This document shows, piece after piece, positions 7,635-16,768 of a stretch of DNA of 64,000 nt. Location of the stretch: assembly GCF_000741165.1 (NCBI RefSeq), contig NZ_JGYN01000005.1, forward strand, positions 42,176-106,175, given 5' to 3'. Position 1 is the stretch's first letter; the number at the start of each line of letters is the position of its first letter. This DNA comes from Bifidobacterium biavatii DSM 23969 (GTDB lineage: Bacteria; Actinomycetota; Actinomycetes; Actinomycetales; Bifidobacteriaceae). The translations under genes were made by a program, and so were the position numbers. Under the pieces are notes generated by a model that was not told where the DNA came from, did no database searches, and saw only the letters and a program-made list of their open reading frames with translations.

Positions 7635-10517
7635 ATGTCCGCCGAATCGATCCAGGCGGCCAACCAGCTGCCCAACATTCGCCCCGAAATCGTTAACTAC
7701 GAACGCCGTCCGAAAGCGCCGAAGCAGACCGAATTGTGGACGCTGCTGATCATCGTGGCCGTCGCGTTCGCCGCGTTCCTCGTCGTGCCGATGGCGCTCG
7801 TCATCATCAAGTCGTTCACCACGGCGAACGGCAGCGCGACGCTCTCCAACTACGCGGCCGTGCTATCCCGGCCCGAATTCTCGCAGTCGATCACCAACTC
7901 GCTCGCCGTGTCGGCCACGTCCGCGCTCGTCGCCGTGCTGCTCGCGTTCCTGCTCGCGTACACGATCAACTGCACCAACGTGCCGGCTGGATTCAAGCGC
8001 GCAGTCGGCCTGCTCGCGCAGCTGCCGATGCTGCTGCCGACCATCACGTACGGCTTCGCGATCATCTACTCGTTCGGCAAGCAGGGCCTGATTACTCGAC
8101 TGCTCGGCGGCCATCAGCTGTTCGACATCTACGGGTTCAACGGTCTGCTGCTCGGCTACGTGATCTACACGCTGCCGACCTGCTTCCTGCTCATCAACAA
8201 CAGCTTCCAGTTCGTCGACAAGAAATTCATCATCGTCTCGCACATCATGGGCGACAAGCCGCTCACCACATTCCTCAACACGGTGCTGCGCCCGCTCATC
8301 GGCACGATGGCCGTCGCGTTCATCCAGTCGTTCTTCCTCGCGTTCACCGACTACGGCATTCCGACGTCGGTCGGCGGCGAATACGACGTGCTCGCAATGA
8401 CCCTGTTCAACCAGATGCTCGGCTCCATCCCGAACTTCAACCGCGGCGCCGTGATCGCCGTGTTCATGCTCATCCCGTCGATCATCTCGATCATTCTGAT
8501 GACCGTGCTCGAACGCTTCGCGATCCGCTACAAGCAGATCAGCCAGGTCGACCTGCCGAAGGGGCCACGCCGCGACTGGGCGTGCGGCATCGCGTCCGTG
8601 ATCGTACTGCTCTGCACGCTCTCGGTGTTCGCCGTGATCCTGCTCATCCCGTTCGTTGCGGAATGGCCGTTCAACACAAGCTTCACGTTCGCGCACATCG
8701 CGAACATGTTCACCGATTCCGAACTCACACAGGTGTTCACCAACTCGCTGTACGTGGCCGTGATGACCGCGATCGTCGGCTGCCTGTTCGCGTACGCGGC
8801 CGGCTTGGTCACCTCACGCTCCAAGCTGCCGAACTGGGCCAAGCGTTCCGTCGACGCGATCTCAGCGATCATCAACACCGTGCCTGGCATGGTGCTCGGC
8901 ATCGCGTTCCTGTTCGCGTTCTCCGGCTCCGCCCTGCAGAACACGTTCTGGATCCTGATCGTCGCGAACATCATCCACTATTTCGCCACCCCGTACCAGA
9001 TGATCAAGGACTCGCTGTCCAAGATGAACGCCGGCTGGGAGACGACCGCCAAGCTCATGGGCGACTCGTGGATCAAGACGATCGTGCGCGTGGTCACGCC
9101 GAACGCGCTGCCCACTATCCTGCAGGTGTTCGGATACTACTTCGTCAACGCGATGGTCACTATCTCCGCGGTCGTGTTTCTGACCGGCGCGCGCACGCAG
9201 GTCATCACCACGAAGATCTCCGCGCTGCAGCACATCGCCAAGTTCGACGACGTGTTCGTGCTCTCGCTGCTCATCCTCGTCACCAACCTCGTCGTCAAGG
9301 GCGTGATCGCGTTCGCCACGCGCGACCGTTCCGCCGAACGCGCTCGCGCCGCGGCCCGCGTCACCGTGCGCACGCCGCAGGTCGCTGCCGCTCGCTCCAC
9401 CGTCGCGGCCGATACGAAGCTGACCGCCGCCGTGCAAGCCGCCGAGAACGGTACGCCGGACTTCCCGCTGCCGACCAGCGGCAACCGCCGCGCCCGCAAC
9501 GCGTTCACCGCGGGACTGTCCGCGATCCTCGCCGTACTGCTCGTCGGATTCGGCTTCGGCGCGACGTCCACCGCCTCCGCCAACGGGCAGGTCGTGATCT
9601 ACACGAACGCCGACGACGAAGCCGTGGTCGCCTTCCAGCACGCGCTGGACGACAACGGGTTCAAGGACCAGTACATCATCCAGTCGTTCGGCACGTCGGA
9701 GCTCGGCGGCAAGATGCTCGCCGAAGGCAAGGCGCTCGAGGCGGACATGCTCACCATGAGCTCCTACTACGTCGATTCGGCGCAGGAACGCAACCACATG
9801 TTCGCGCCGCTCACCGACGTGAAATCGCAGCTGCTCGGCACGTCCGAGAACTCGAAGGCGCCGAACTACCGCCGTCCGACCACCGCGCAGGAGGGCGCGA
9901 TCATCGTCAACACGAAGGCGCTCGAAGCCGCCGGCGTGGACGCACCCAAGAGCTTCAAGGACCTTGCCGATCCGAAGTACAAGGGGCTCATCTCCGTGCC
10001 CGACATGGAAGGCTCGTCGACCGGCTGGCTCATGATCCAGGCCATCGCGGACGCATACGGCACCGGCGAGGAGGGCAAGGCCATTCTGACGGCGATATAC
10101 CGCAACGCCGGCCCGCACCTCGAACAATCCGGTTCGGGTCCTTTGAAGGCCGTGCGTTCGGGCGAGGTGGCGATCGGCTTCGGTCTGCGCCATCAGGCCG
10201 TCGCAGACAAGAAGAAGGGCCTGCCGATCGACTACGTCGACCCCGAGGAAGGCAACTACTCGCTGACCGAATCGGTCGCCGTGCTCGACAAAGGCCGCGC
10301 AACGAACCCGAAGGCGCAGAAGATGGCCGCGGTCATCATCGACAAGGGCCGCAAGGAACTGCTCGAAACGTATCCGACGCCGCTGTACGTGGGCGAAAAG
10401 GCCCCGGCCAACGCGTCCAAGCGTTCCAAGACGTTCCCCCAGCCCCTGACCGTCGACCTGCTCCAGCAGCATCAGGACTTCTCGTCCGAATGCAAGCGCA
10501 TCGCCCAGGGCAAGTGA
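7635..10517 (+). CDS. Fusion: double-domain ABC permease plus substrate-binding protein (2-AEP type)
   Basis: 960-residue protein. Residues ~34-300 and ~325-585 are two FbpB/PhnU-V-like permease domains with about six membrane helices each. After a linker (~586-620) comes one further helix (~626-646) ending in TASANG, which looks like an old signal peptide with an AxA cleavage site. Residues ~650-960 are an iron/2-AEP-type solute-binding domain (starts VVIYTNADDEAVV). Normally permease and binding protein are separate genes. Start ATG 7635 follows the ATPase stop by one base with GCAGGAGGCC upstream. The binding domain should face outside, tethered to the permease or released by signal peptidase. 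No frameshift was seen: the reading frame is open throughout. Confidence 0.88.
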   Translation: MSAESIQAANQLPNIRPEIVNYERRPKAPKQTELWTLLIIVAVAFAAFLVVPMALVIIKSFTTANGSATLSNYAAVLSRPEFSQSITNSLAVSATSALVAVLLAFLLAYTINCTNVPAGFKRAVGLLAQLPMLLPTITYGFAIIYSFGKQGLITRLLGGHQLFDIYGFNGLLLGYVIYTLPTCFLLINNSFQFVDKKFIIVSHIMGDKPLTTFLNTVLRPLIGTMAVAFIQSFFLAFTDYGIPTSVGGEYDVLAMTLFNQMLGSIPNFNRGAVIAVFMLIPSIISIILMTVLERFAIRYKQISQVDLPKGPRRDWACGIASVIVLLCTLSVFAVILLIPFVAEWPFNTSFTFAHIANMFTDSELTQVFTNSLYVAVMTAIVGCLFAYAAGLVTSRSKLPNWAKRSVDAISAIINTVPGMVLGIAFLFAFSGSALQNTFWILIVANIIHYFATPYQMIKDSLSKMNAGWETTAKLMGDSWIKTIVRVVTPNALPTILQVFGYYFVNAMVTISAVVFLTGARTQVITTKISALQHIAKFDDVFVLSLLILVTNLVVKGVIAFATRDRSAERARAAARVTVRTPQVAAARSTVAADTKLTAAVQAAENGTPDFPLPTSGNRRARNAFTAGLSAILAVLLVGFGFGATSTASANGQVVIYTNADDEAVVAFQHALDDNGFKDQYIIQSFGTSELGGKMLAEGKALEADMLTMSSYYVDSAQERNHMFAPLTDVKSQLLGTSENSKAPNYRRPTTAQEGAIIVNTKALEAAGVDAPKSFKDLADPKYKGLISVPDMEGSSTGWLMIQAIADAYGTGEEGKAILTAIYRNAGPHLEQSGSGPLKAVRSGEVAIGFGLRHQAVADKKKGLPIDYVDPEEGNYSLTESVAVLDKGRATNPKAQKMAAVIIDKGRKELLETYPTPLYVGEKAPANASKRSKTFPQPLTVDLLQQHQDFSSECKRIAQGK

Positions 10518-10573
10518 GTCATCTCCGCCGATAAGTTCCAGCAACACCGTTGCGTAAGTGCCCCTACCGGGGT

Positions 10574-10659
10574 GGGTGGGGAGCGGCATGTGTCGTTCGA
10601 CACGCTCCGGGCCGCTCGGCCAAGTCATACGGTCGTACAACACATGCCGCTCCCCACCC
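10574..10659. repeat. Dispersed hairpin element, copy 1
   Basis: Perfect 20-bp arms (GGGTGGGGAGCGGCATGTGT at 10574-10593 and its complement at 10640-10659) enclose a core starting CGACACGCTCCGGGCCGC and ending near CATACGGTCG. The same core recurs at 10709, 12225, 33858 and 38615 with different arms. It lies between the permease fusion and phnW. Confidence 0.85.
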
Positions 10660-10708
10660 CTACGTTTTCGCTCAATGTTACGTAAGCGCGACATCGCGAC
10701 GCAGCGTA

Positions 10709-10798
10709 GGACTGGGGTACGGGATGCGTTGTCAGACCGTAAAGACTCGGCCAGAGCGGCCCGGAGCGTGTCGGATAACGCATCCCGTACCCCAGTCC
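10709..10798. repeat. Dispersed hairpin element, copy 2 (inverted core)
   Basis: Perfect 22-bp arms (10709-10730 and 10777-10798, containing TGGGGTACGGGATGCG) enclose the family core in opposite orientation (CGGCCCGGAGCGTGTCGG). The arm sequence is unlike copy 1, which is only 50 bp away. Confidence 0.85.
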
Positions 10799-10979
10799 GG
10801 TAGGGCCGCCCGCGTAACAACATCACGCAACAGCACAAATCGCCAATCGTAAACGGCAATCAAACAAACCAACAGAACTACAGACAACACGCCGACGGCA
10901 ATCATCAGACTACGTAGAAGATGTCATCAACTACGCGAATGACTACAGTCAGCAAACGGAAACACGAAAGGAACACATC

Positions 10980-12188
10980 ATGGCAAACGAATACAAGCTG
11001 CTCACCCCCGGCCCGCTGACCACGACGCGCACCGTCAAGGAGGAAATGCTCTTCGACCACTGCACGTGGGACGAGGACTATCAGCAGATCACGCAGAAGA
11101 TCCGCCGCCAGCTGCTCGAACTCGCGCACTGCGATCCGGCCGACTACACCGCCGTGCTCATGCAGGGCTCCGGCACGTTCGGCGTCGAAAGCGTGCTGAC
11201 CTCCGTGATCGGCAAGGACGAGAAGGTCCTGCTGTGCACCAACGGCGCGTACGGCGACCGTCAGGTCAAGATCTGCGAGCACGCGGGTATCAACTACGTC
11301 CAGTACGCCGAACCGTACGACCGCATCCCGGACGCCGGCAAGGTCGAGGAGTACCTGCGCAACGACCCGTCCATCACGCACGTGTCCATGATCCACTCCG
11401 AAACCACGTCCGGCCTGCTCAACGACATCGCCGCCGTCGCGACCGTCGCCAAGGCGCACGGCTGCACGTTCATGGTCGACGCGATGAGCTCGTTCGGCGG
11501 CGTGGACATCCCGGTCGCAGGCTGGGGCATCGACTTCCTCGTCTCCTCCGCCAACAAGTGCATCCAGGGCGTGCCCGGCTTCAGCTTCATCATCTGCAAC
11601 AAGGCGAAGCTCGAAGCGTCCAAGGGCAAGGCGCGCAGCCTCTCGCTCGACCTGTGGGACCAGTGGAACACGCTCGAGAAGGCCAACGGCAAGTGGCGCT
11701 ACACGTCGCCGACTCACGTGGTGCTCGCGTTCTCCAAGGCGCTGGACGAAATGTTCGCCGAAGGCGGCATTCCGGCGCGCTCCGGCCGCTACGCGCTCAA
11801 CAACCGCCTGCTCATCGCGCGCATGAAGGCGCTGGGCTTCCGCACGTTCCTCGCCGAGCATCAGGGCCCGATCATCACCACGTTCCTGTACCCGGAAGGC
11901 ACCAAGTTCGACTTCCACGACATGTACGAGTTCATCAAGGAGCGCGGCTACGCGATCTACCCGGGCAAGCTCACCACCGAGGAGACGTTCCGTCTGGGCA
12001 ACATCGGCGAGATCTACACCGACGACATCGAAAAGGTGACCGAGCTGCTGGCCCTGTACATGGGCGAGCGCGGCCTGCTGTCCGCCGCCACCGGCTCCGA
12101 TTCCGTGCCGGCCGCGATCGCCGCCATGGATGCCGCGGGCGAGCCGATCAAGGCCGCCGCTCCGGCCGGCGTGAAGCTCGTTGCCTGA
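10980..12188 (+). CDS. phnW: 2-aminoethylphosphonate--pyruvate transaminase
   Basis: 402-residue class V PLP aminotransferase that converts 2-aminoethylphosphonate and pyruvate to phosphonoacetaldehyde and alanine. Visible signature regions are LLTPGPLTTT at the N-terminus, QGSGTFGVESVL, HSETTSG, VDAMSSFGG, and the PLP lysine K193 in SSANKCIQGVPGFSF. GAAAGGA lies upstream of the ATG. The gene is followed by phnX, so this is a complete two-step 2-AEP route. The C-terminal ~35 residues (Ala-rich tail after YMGERGLLSA) extend beyond typical PhnW. Confidence 0.95.
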   Translation: MANEYKLLTPGPLTTTRTVKEEMLFDHCTWDEDYQQITQKIRRQLLELAHCDPADYTAVLMQGSGTFGVESVLTSVIGKDEKVLLCTNGAYGDRQVKICEHAGINYVQYAEPYDRIPDAGKVEEYLRNDPSITHVSMIHSETTSGLLNDIAAVATVAKAHGCTFMVDAMSSFGGVDIPVAGWGIDFLVSSANKCIQGVPGFSFIICNKAKLEASKGKARSLSLDLWDQWNTLEKANGKWRYTSPTHVVLAFSKALDEMFAEGGIPARSGRYALNNRLLIARMKALGFRTFLAEHQGPIITTFLYPEGTKFDFHDMYEFIKERGYAIYPGKLTTEETFRLGNIGEIYTDDIEKVTELLALYMGERGLLSAATGSDSVPAAIAAMDAAGEPIKAAAPAGVKLVA

Positions 12189-12224
12189 GTTTCTTCTCTC
12201 ACCATTCGAAATGTGATCGGGTAC

Positions 12225-12352
12225 GGCGGGAGGGGCGGCATGCGCCGTCCGACACGCTCAAGGCCGCTCGGCCTCGCTCCGGCGTGTGCTCGCAGAGCTT
12301 AGCACACGCCTGCGCTGCTTATGGTCGGACGGCGCATGCCGCCCCTCCCGCC
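12225..12352. repeat. Dispersed hairpin element, copy 3 (longest arms)
   Basis: Perfect 29-bp arms (12225-12253 and 12324-12352, containing GAGGGGCGGCATGCGCCG) enclose a core beginning CGACACGCTCAAGGCCGC and then an extra nested hairpin (GGCGTGTGCT / AGCACACGCC). It sits between phnW and phnX. Confidence 0.85.
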
Positions 12353-12426
12353 TAGGAAACCATCGCATATTCGCATCGACATCAAACGACCAATAGTTTT
12401 TTGGGGATAAGGACTACGGATTTATT

Positions 12427-13209
12427 ATGACCAACCGTTTTGAAGCCGTGATTTTTGATTGGGCCGGCACCACCGTGGATTATGGGTGCTTCGCGCCGGT
12501 GCGCGCGTTCCAGGAGGCGTTCAAGGAATTTGGCGTGACGCCGACCATGGAGGAGACGCGCAAACCGATGGGCATGCTCAAGCATGACCACATCAACACG
12601 ATGCTGCACATGGACCGCATCGCTCGCGCGTGGGAGGACGAGCACGGCGCGGCCCCGACCGACGCGGACGTGGATGCCGTGTACGCGCATTTCGAACCGA
12701 AGCTGCTGAGCATCCTCAACGGCTTCGCGGATCCGAAGCCGGGCGTGGTGGACGCGGTGGCCGAGCTGCGCGCGGCCGGTATCAAGATTGGTTCCACCAC
12801 CGGCTACACGGACAAGATGATGGAGATTGTCGTGCCGCAGGCCGCCGCGAACGGCTATGCGCCGGACTGCTGGTTCAGCCCGGATTCCACGAACGGCTTC
12901 GGTCGCCCTTATCCGTACATGGTGTTCCGCAACCTTGAGACGCTGGGCGTGACCGATGTGCGCCGCGCCGCCAAGGTGGGCGACACGCTTTCCGACATCC
13001 GCGAGGGCAAGAACGCCGGCGTGTTCACGATCGGCGTGACCGAGGGCAGCTCCCAGATGGCGCTGAGCGAGGACGAGTTCGACTCGCTTTCCCCCGCCGA
13101 CCAGGCCGCGGCCCGCTCCGCCGCCCGTGACGCGTTCGTCGCCGCCGGCGCCGACGCCGTCATCGACACGATGGCGGAGCTGCCTGCCCTGCTCGCAGCG
13201 ATCGCCTGA
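12427..13209 (+). CDS. phnX: Phosphonoacetaldehyde hydrolase (phosphonatase)
   Basis: 260-residue HAD-family enzyme that splits phosphonoacetaldehyde into acetaldehyde and phosphate, the second step of 2-AEP breakdown. The nucleophile D11 is in FDWAGTTVD, the Schiff-base lysine K52 in MGMLKHDHINTM, motif II lies in STTGYT, and KVGDTLSDIREGKNAG carries the Mg2+ acidic residues. Length matches the family. An AAGGA site about 12 bases upstream is a little far. Together with phnW and the transporter genes this gives uptake and full use of 2-AEP as a P, N and C source. Confidence 0.95.
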   Translation: MTNRFEAVIFDWAGTTVDYGCFAPVRAFQEAFKEFGVTPTMEETRKPMGMLKHDHINTMLHMDRIARAWEDEHGAAPTDADVDAVYAHFEPKLLSILNGFADPKPGVVDAVAELRAAGIKIGSTTGYTDKMMEIVVPQAAANGYAPDCWFSPDSTNGFGRPYPYMVFRNLETLGVTDVRRAAKVGDTLSDIREGKNAGVFTIGVTEGSSQMALSEDEFDSLSPADQAAARSAARDAFVAAGADAVIDTMAELPALLAAIA

Positions 13210-13230
13210 ACGTTCACCACTTTTCCCGAA

Positions 13231-13275
13231 ACTCGCTGTCCGACGGCCGCATTCGCCCGACAGACAGCGGGTTTT
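13231..13275 (+). terminator. Terminator behind phnX
   Basis: A 10-bp stem (CTCGCTGTC with GACAGCGGG, one G-U pair) is followed by TTTT. Confidence 0.65.
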
Positions 13276-13276
13276 C

Positions 13277-13470
13277 GCGATCTGTGAGGCAGTTTTAACT
13301 ATTTACATCTGTCTATTTACGATCTGTGAGGCAAACGCCATGCAGTATGCCGCCGTCAACGCCTCAAAATCCACCGTAATAAGAGGGTTGAGACGTCTTT
13401 TCTCGACGTCAGTTGCCTCACAGATCGCAGATAGACCCATGCACGAGCGAAAAACTGCCTCACAGATTGC
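13277..13470. repeat. Nested inverted repeat built on GATCTGTGAGGCA
   Basis: The motif GATCTGTGAGGCA occurs forward at ~13279 and 13321 and inverted at ~13414 and ~13456. The outer pair forms 20-bp arms (13277-13296 with 13451-13470, one mismatch). The inner pair forms ~15-bp arms. The enclosed ~75 bp has no clear gene. It may be a small non-autonomous mobile element or a regulatory structure. Confidence 0.65.
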
Positions 13471-13534
13471 GATTTGAACGCAAATCACGAATGGCACATG
13501 GACGGATCGGCATCAACTCCACCTCGTCACGTGT

Positions 13535-14605
13535 TCAGCCATTGACCCGCTTGCCGGCGGCGCTGCGGTAGCCGAAGTTCATCATTTCGCTGTTGTAGGC
13601 CACCGCACCGCGGCCGGTGGCGGGCAATACGATCATGCCGCCGTCGCCGTGATGCGAGGCGACCTCCGCGAGCGTGGCCACAGCCGCGTCGTGCACAGAC
13701 TCGCCGGCGAACCGCACGCGGTCCGACACCTGATGGGCCGCAACCGCCTTGATGAACGCCTCGCCGATGCCGGTGCAGGAGACGGCCACGGTCCGCTGGT
13801 CAGCGAACGTGCCGCATCCGGGCAGCGGAGAGTCGCCCACGCGGCCGTGCATCTGGTTCGTGATGCCGCCCGTGGATGTGCCGGCCGCGATCCGGCCGGC
13901 CGCATCGCGTGCCACCGCGCCAATCGTGCCGTGCTTTTCGTCGCCGATCATTCCGCCGCCAACGACTGGACGGCAAGCGGCTCCAACCGCATCCGAAGCC
14001 CCGCCGTTATGATGTGCGCCAGGCACGTCTGCATCATCGTGGATGGCGTTGCCATTGATTTCGCCATGCTTCGCCCACGCATCGCCGCCAGCCTGTGCTT
14101 CGGCCAGCGAGCGCTTCCGCGCTTCGGTGACGAAATACTCGGCAGGCCGCGTTTCCACGCCCCATGCGGCGATTTCCTCGTCGGTCGGGTCCGCAAACAG
14201 CACATGCTTGGTCTGATCCTTGACTGCTTTCGCCGCGTCGATCGGGTTTTTCACCGTACTCACGCCCGCAACCGCTCCCACCGATCCGTCGCCGTCCATC
14301 AGGCAGGCGTCCATGCGCGCAAGCCCGTCGCTGGTGAGCGCCGCCCCGCGCCCGGCGTTGAATTCTGGCGCGTCTTCCATCACATGAATGGCGACGATCA
14401 CCGCGTCTTCGGCCGAGCCGCCAGCTTCCAGCACCGCGTACCCGGCGTCTAGGGCGCGTGTCAGATCGGCCTTCACCTGTGCGGACCGTTCCGGCGTGTG
14501 GTGTTTGCCGCGGTCTCCCGCCCCCGCGTGGATGATCAGCGTGATGCCGTCTTCGCTGCCTGCCGATTCGACGGTGGCCAGCGCCGCGGTTCCTTGATTC
14601 GTCAT
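13535..14605 (-). CDS. Isoaspartyl peptidase / L-asparaginase, Ntn-hydrolase type
   Basis: 356-residue plant-type asparaginase/isoaspartyl dipeptidase, which self-cleaves before a threonine. Visible motifs are LIIHAGAGDRG at the N-terminus, EFNAGRGAALT, DACLMDG, the nucleophile Thr in KHGTIGAVARDAAG, and GTSTGG. Start 14605 has AGGAGA eight bases upstream; the in-frame extension to 14797 does not look like protein. It removes beta-aspartyl dipeptides or asparagine and adds to the peptide-use theme of this end of the window. A ~40-residue low-complexity linker precedes the cleavage site, as in relatives. Confidence 0.9.
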   Translation of the reverse strand: MTNQGTAALATVESAGSEDGITLIIHAGAGDRGKHHTPERSAQVKADLTRALDAGYAVLEAGGSAEDAVIVAIHVMEDAPEFNAGRGAALTSDGLARMDACLMDGDGSVGAVAGVSTVKNPIDAAKAVKDQTKHVLFADPTDEEIAAWGVETRPAEYFVTEARKRSLAEAQAGGDAWAKHGEINGNAIHDDADVPGAHHNGGASDAVGAACRPVVGGGMIGDEKHGTIGAVARDAAGRIAAGTSTGGITNQMHGRVGDSPLPGCGTFADQRTVAVSCTGIGEAFIKAVAAHQVSDRVRFAGESVHDAAVATLAEVASHHGDGGMIVLPATGRGAVAYNSEMMNFGYRSAAGKRVNG

Positions 14606-14813
14606 GATTCTTCGTCTCCTTGCAATCTCAATGGTTCCGGGCGATCCCGGTAACCCCGACAATACCGTTGTAGTCCCATTCCCCATGCGATCGCCGCCGA
14701 CGGTTCGGCAAGCATCCTGCCGCCGGGCATCCCGGCCGCACGAGTCGACGCTGTTCCGTCCGATACCGCCGATCGCCGACACGACACCGCCCGCCACGTT
14801 CCAGCAAACGACA

Positions 14814-16586
14814 TCACACTCCGGCCGCGAACTTTTCCGCGGTTGCGCAAATCACTTGCACACCGCATTCGATATCGTCCGCATTCGGCCGCACGAAGTT
14901 GAGCCGGATGTGCGCGTCGTCGGTTTCGTCCACGTCGAACACGCCGCCGGGCATGAACGTGACCCCGCGCGCACGGCAGGCGGCGAGCAGGTCGAGCGCG
15001 CGCACGCCGTCCGGCAGCGTGACCCAAATGTAGTATCCGCCTTCGGGCGCGGTCCATCGCATGCCGTCCGGCGCGTACCGTTTCAGCGCACGCACCGCCG
15101 CGTCCCGCCGCGCGCGGTATGCCGCGGTCAGATTGCGAACATGCGCGGCGATCCGCCCTTCGCGCAGCAATTCCAGGCAAATGCGCTGCGACGACGTGCT
15201 CGTGTGCTGGTCGACCATGCGTCGCAATGCGGCCAGCCGCGCGATCACGTGCGGGTCGGCGACGAGCCAGCCGGTGCGCAGTCCGGACGTCACGGTTTTC
15301 GAGAACGTCGACAGGTAGATCACGTAGCCGGAGTTTTCCATGCCGGCGAGCGGCACGGGCCGTTCGCCCGCTCCCCCGTACCAGAGTTCCCCGTATGCGT
15401 CGTCTTCGACGATTAGGCACTGGTATCGCCGAGCCGCGTCGACGAGTTCGCGCCGCCGCGAGGCCGGCAGCGTGGTGCCGGTGGGGTTTTGGAACGTGGG
15501 GACCGTGTAGATGAGTTTGGGCCGGAACCGCGCGCAGTAGCCGTCGAGCAGGTCGGTGCGCATGCCGTGCGCGTCGACGGGCACGCCGACGATGCGTGCG
15601 TCGGCAGAGCGGAACGACTGCAACGCGGGGAAGAACGTGGATTGTTCGACGAGCACGCAGTCTCCGGGGTTGACGAACGCGCGCACGGTCAGGTCGATGC
15701 CCTGTTCGGAGCCGGACAGCACCATGACGTTGCGCGCCGCGCATTGGACGCCGCGCGTGCGCATGTGGTCGGCGAGCAGTGCGCGCAGCTCGTCGAAGCC
15801 TTCGATCGGAGACTCGGGCTGGCCGTCGAAGTCGCGTGATGCGAACGCTTCCAGACTGACGGCGCGCAGCAGGTCATCGGGGATGTCGGCCGGGTTGGGC
15901 GATCCGGTCGCGAAGTCGATGATGCGACCGCTTTCGCCGGAGCCGCCGCGCTGCGCCCGTTCGGCTTCGGCGATGTCGTGGTACGTGAACCGGTTGGAGT
16001 AGTCGCTGAACAGCACCGACCACGGCGGTCGCATGACGATCGGCACAGGATCCGCGGACGACTGCGCGCGCACATCGCGGATGGTGCGCACTCGTCCCGT
16101 TGCTCCTTCGCCGACATGGACTGCGCCGCCGGGGTCGGCACGCCAATCGCACGCATCATGCGAGCCGGGCGGAATATGGGGCACGACCGACTGTCGACCA
16201 TCGGCATTGGCCATCGGCAAACCGCACGGCACTTCGGTCGTGCCGGTCGTGCTGGTCGTGCCGGCAGCGATTCCCGCAGTGCGAGGCGTCGTGCCGGCAG
16301 CGGTTCGGCCATCCCCTCCCCGATGTCCAAGCCATGCCGGTGCGGCGCTTTCCGGCAGCACGAACGTGCCCTTGCCGACTTTGGACGCGATCAGTCCTTC
16401 GTCTTTGAGCTGCTGGTATGCCTGCAGGACGGTGGCGCGGTTGACCGACAGCCGCGCCGCGAGTTCGCGTTCGGGCGGCAGACGGTAGCCTTCGGCGAGC
16501 GCGCCGGAGACGATCTGCTCGCGCAGTTCGCCGGCCAGTTGCCGATACATCGGCACGGTGCTGTGCCGGTCGAGTCGCAGCTGCAT
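14814..16586 (-). CDS. pdxR: MocR-type (GntR/aminotransferase) regulator of pyridoxal phosphate synthesis
   Basis: 590-residue regulator. Residues ~1-75 are a GntR winged helix (PMYRQLAGELREQIVSG, PPERELAARLSVNRATV). A long ~110-residue linker follows, then a fold-type-I aminotransferase domain with the PLP lysine in TFSKTVTSGLRTGW. Start 16586 is chosen for GGGAGGCG upstream. It lies downstream of pdxS-pdxT on the same strand. MocR proteins next to pdxST sense PLP and control the operon; that role is inferred here. It is longer than usual (~450-480) because of the linker. Confidence 0.85.
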   Translation of the reverse strand: MQLRLDRHSTVPMYRQLAGELREQIVSGALAEGYRLPPERELAARLSVNRATVLQAYQQLKDEGLIASKVGKGTFVLPESAAPAWLGHRGGDGRTAAGTTPRTAGIAAGTTSTTGTTEVPCGLPMANADGRQSVVPHIPPGSHDACDWRADPGGAVHVGEGATGRVRTIRDVRAQSSADPVPIVMRPPWSVLFSDYSNRFTYHDIAEAERAQRGGSGESGRIIDFATGSPNPADIPDDLLRAVSLEAFASRDFDGQPESPIEGFDELRALLADHMRTRGVQCAARNVMVLSGSEQGIDLTVRAFVNPGDCVLVEQSTFFPALQSFRSADARIVGVPVDAHGMRTDLLDGYCARFRPKLIYTVPTFQNPTGTTLPASRRRELVDAARRYQCLIVEDDAYGELWYGGAGERPVPLAGMENSGYVIYLSTFSKTVTSGLRTGWLVADPHVIARLAALRRMVDQHTSTSSQRICLELLREGRIAAHVRNLTAAYRARRDAAVRALKRYAPDGMRWTAPEGGYYIWVTLPDGVRALDLLAACRARGVTFMPGGVFDVDETDDAHIRLNFVRPNADDIECGVQVICATAEKFAAGV

Positions 16587-16648
16587 GCGATCGCCTCCCA
16601 TCCGTCGTCTCGCATCGTTATCACGGTCTCCCGCCACCCTACGTCCCG

Positions 16649-16701
16649 TGGCGGAAAACGTTCGCTGGCATACCGTTCAGCGAGCGTAACGTTTTCCGCC
16701 A
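16649..16701. promoter_or_regulatory. Perfect 14-bp inverted repeat between pdxT and pdxR
   Basis: TGGCGGAAAACGTT (16649-16662) and its complement (16688-16701) flank a loop that itself contains CGCT/AGCG. No T tract follows on the minus strand, so it is more likely an operator or processing hairpin ahead of pdxR than a terminator. Confidence 0.55.
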
Positions 16702-16768
16702 GCAACCCGTTGTGCGTGGCGGTTTTGGCTCGCTGGCGCTGGCGACAGTGACGGCGAGCGGCGGTGGC

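Noticed and set aside
9400..9600. Frameshift or assembly join between permease and binding protein
   Set aside because: The frame stays open with normal codon use through linker and helix, no homopolymer is present, and no separate start with ribosome site is seen; kept as a real fusion, though resequencing would settle it.
7736..10534. 932-residue Arg-rich open frame overlapping the permease fusion
   Set aside because: It is the +2 shadow of the permease/binding protein gene; composition is Arg/His-rich without membrane helices.
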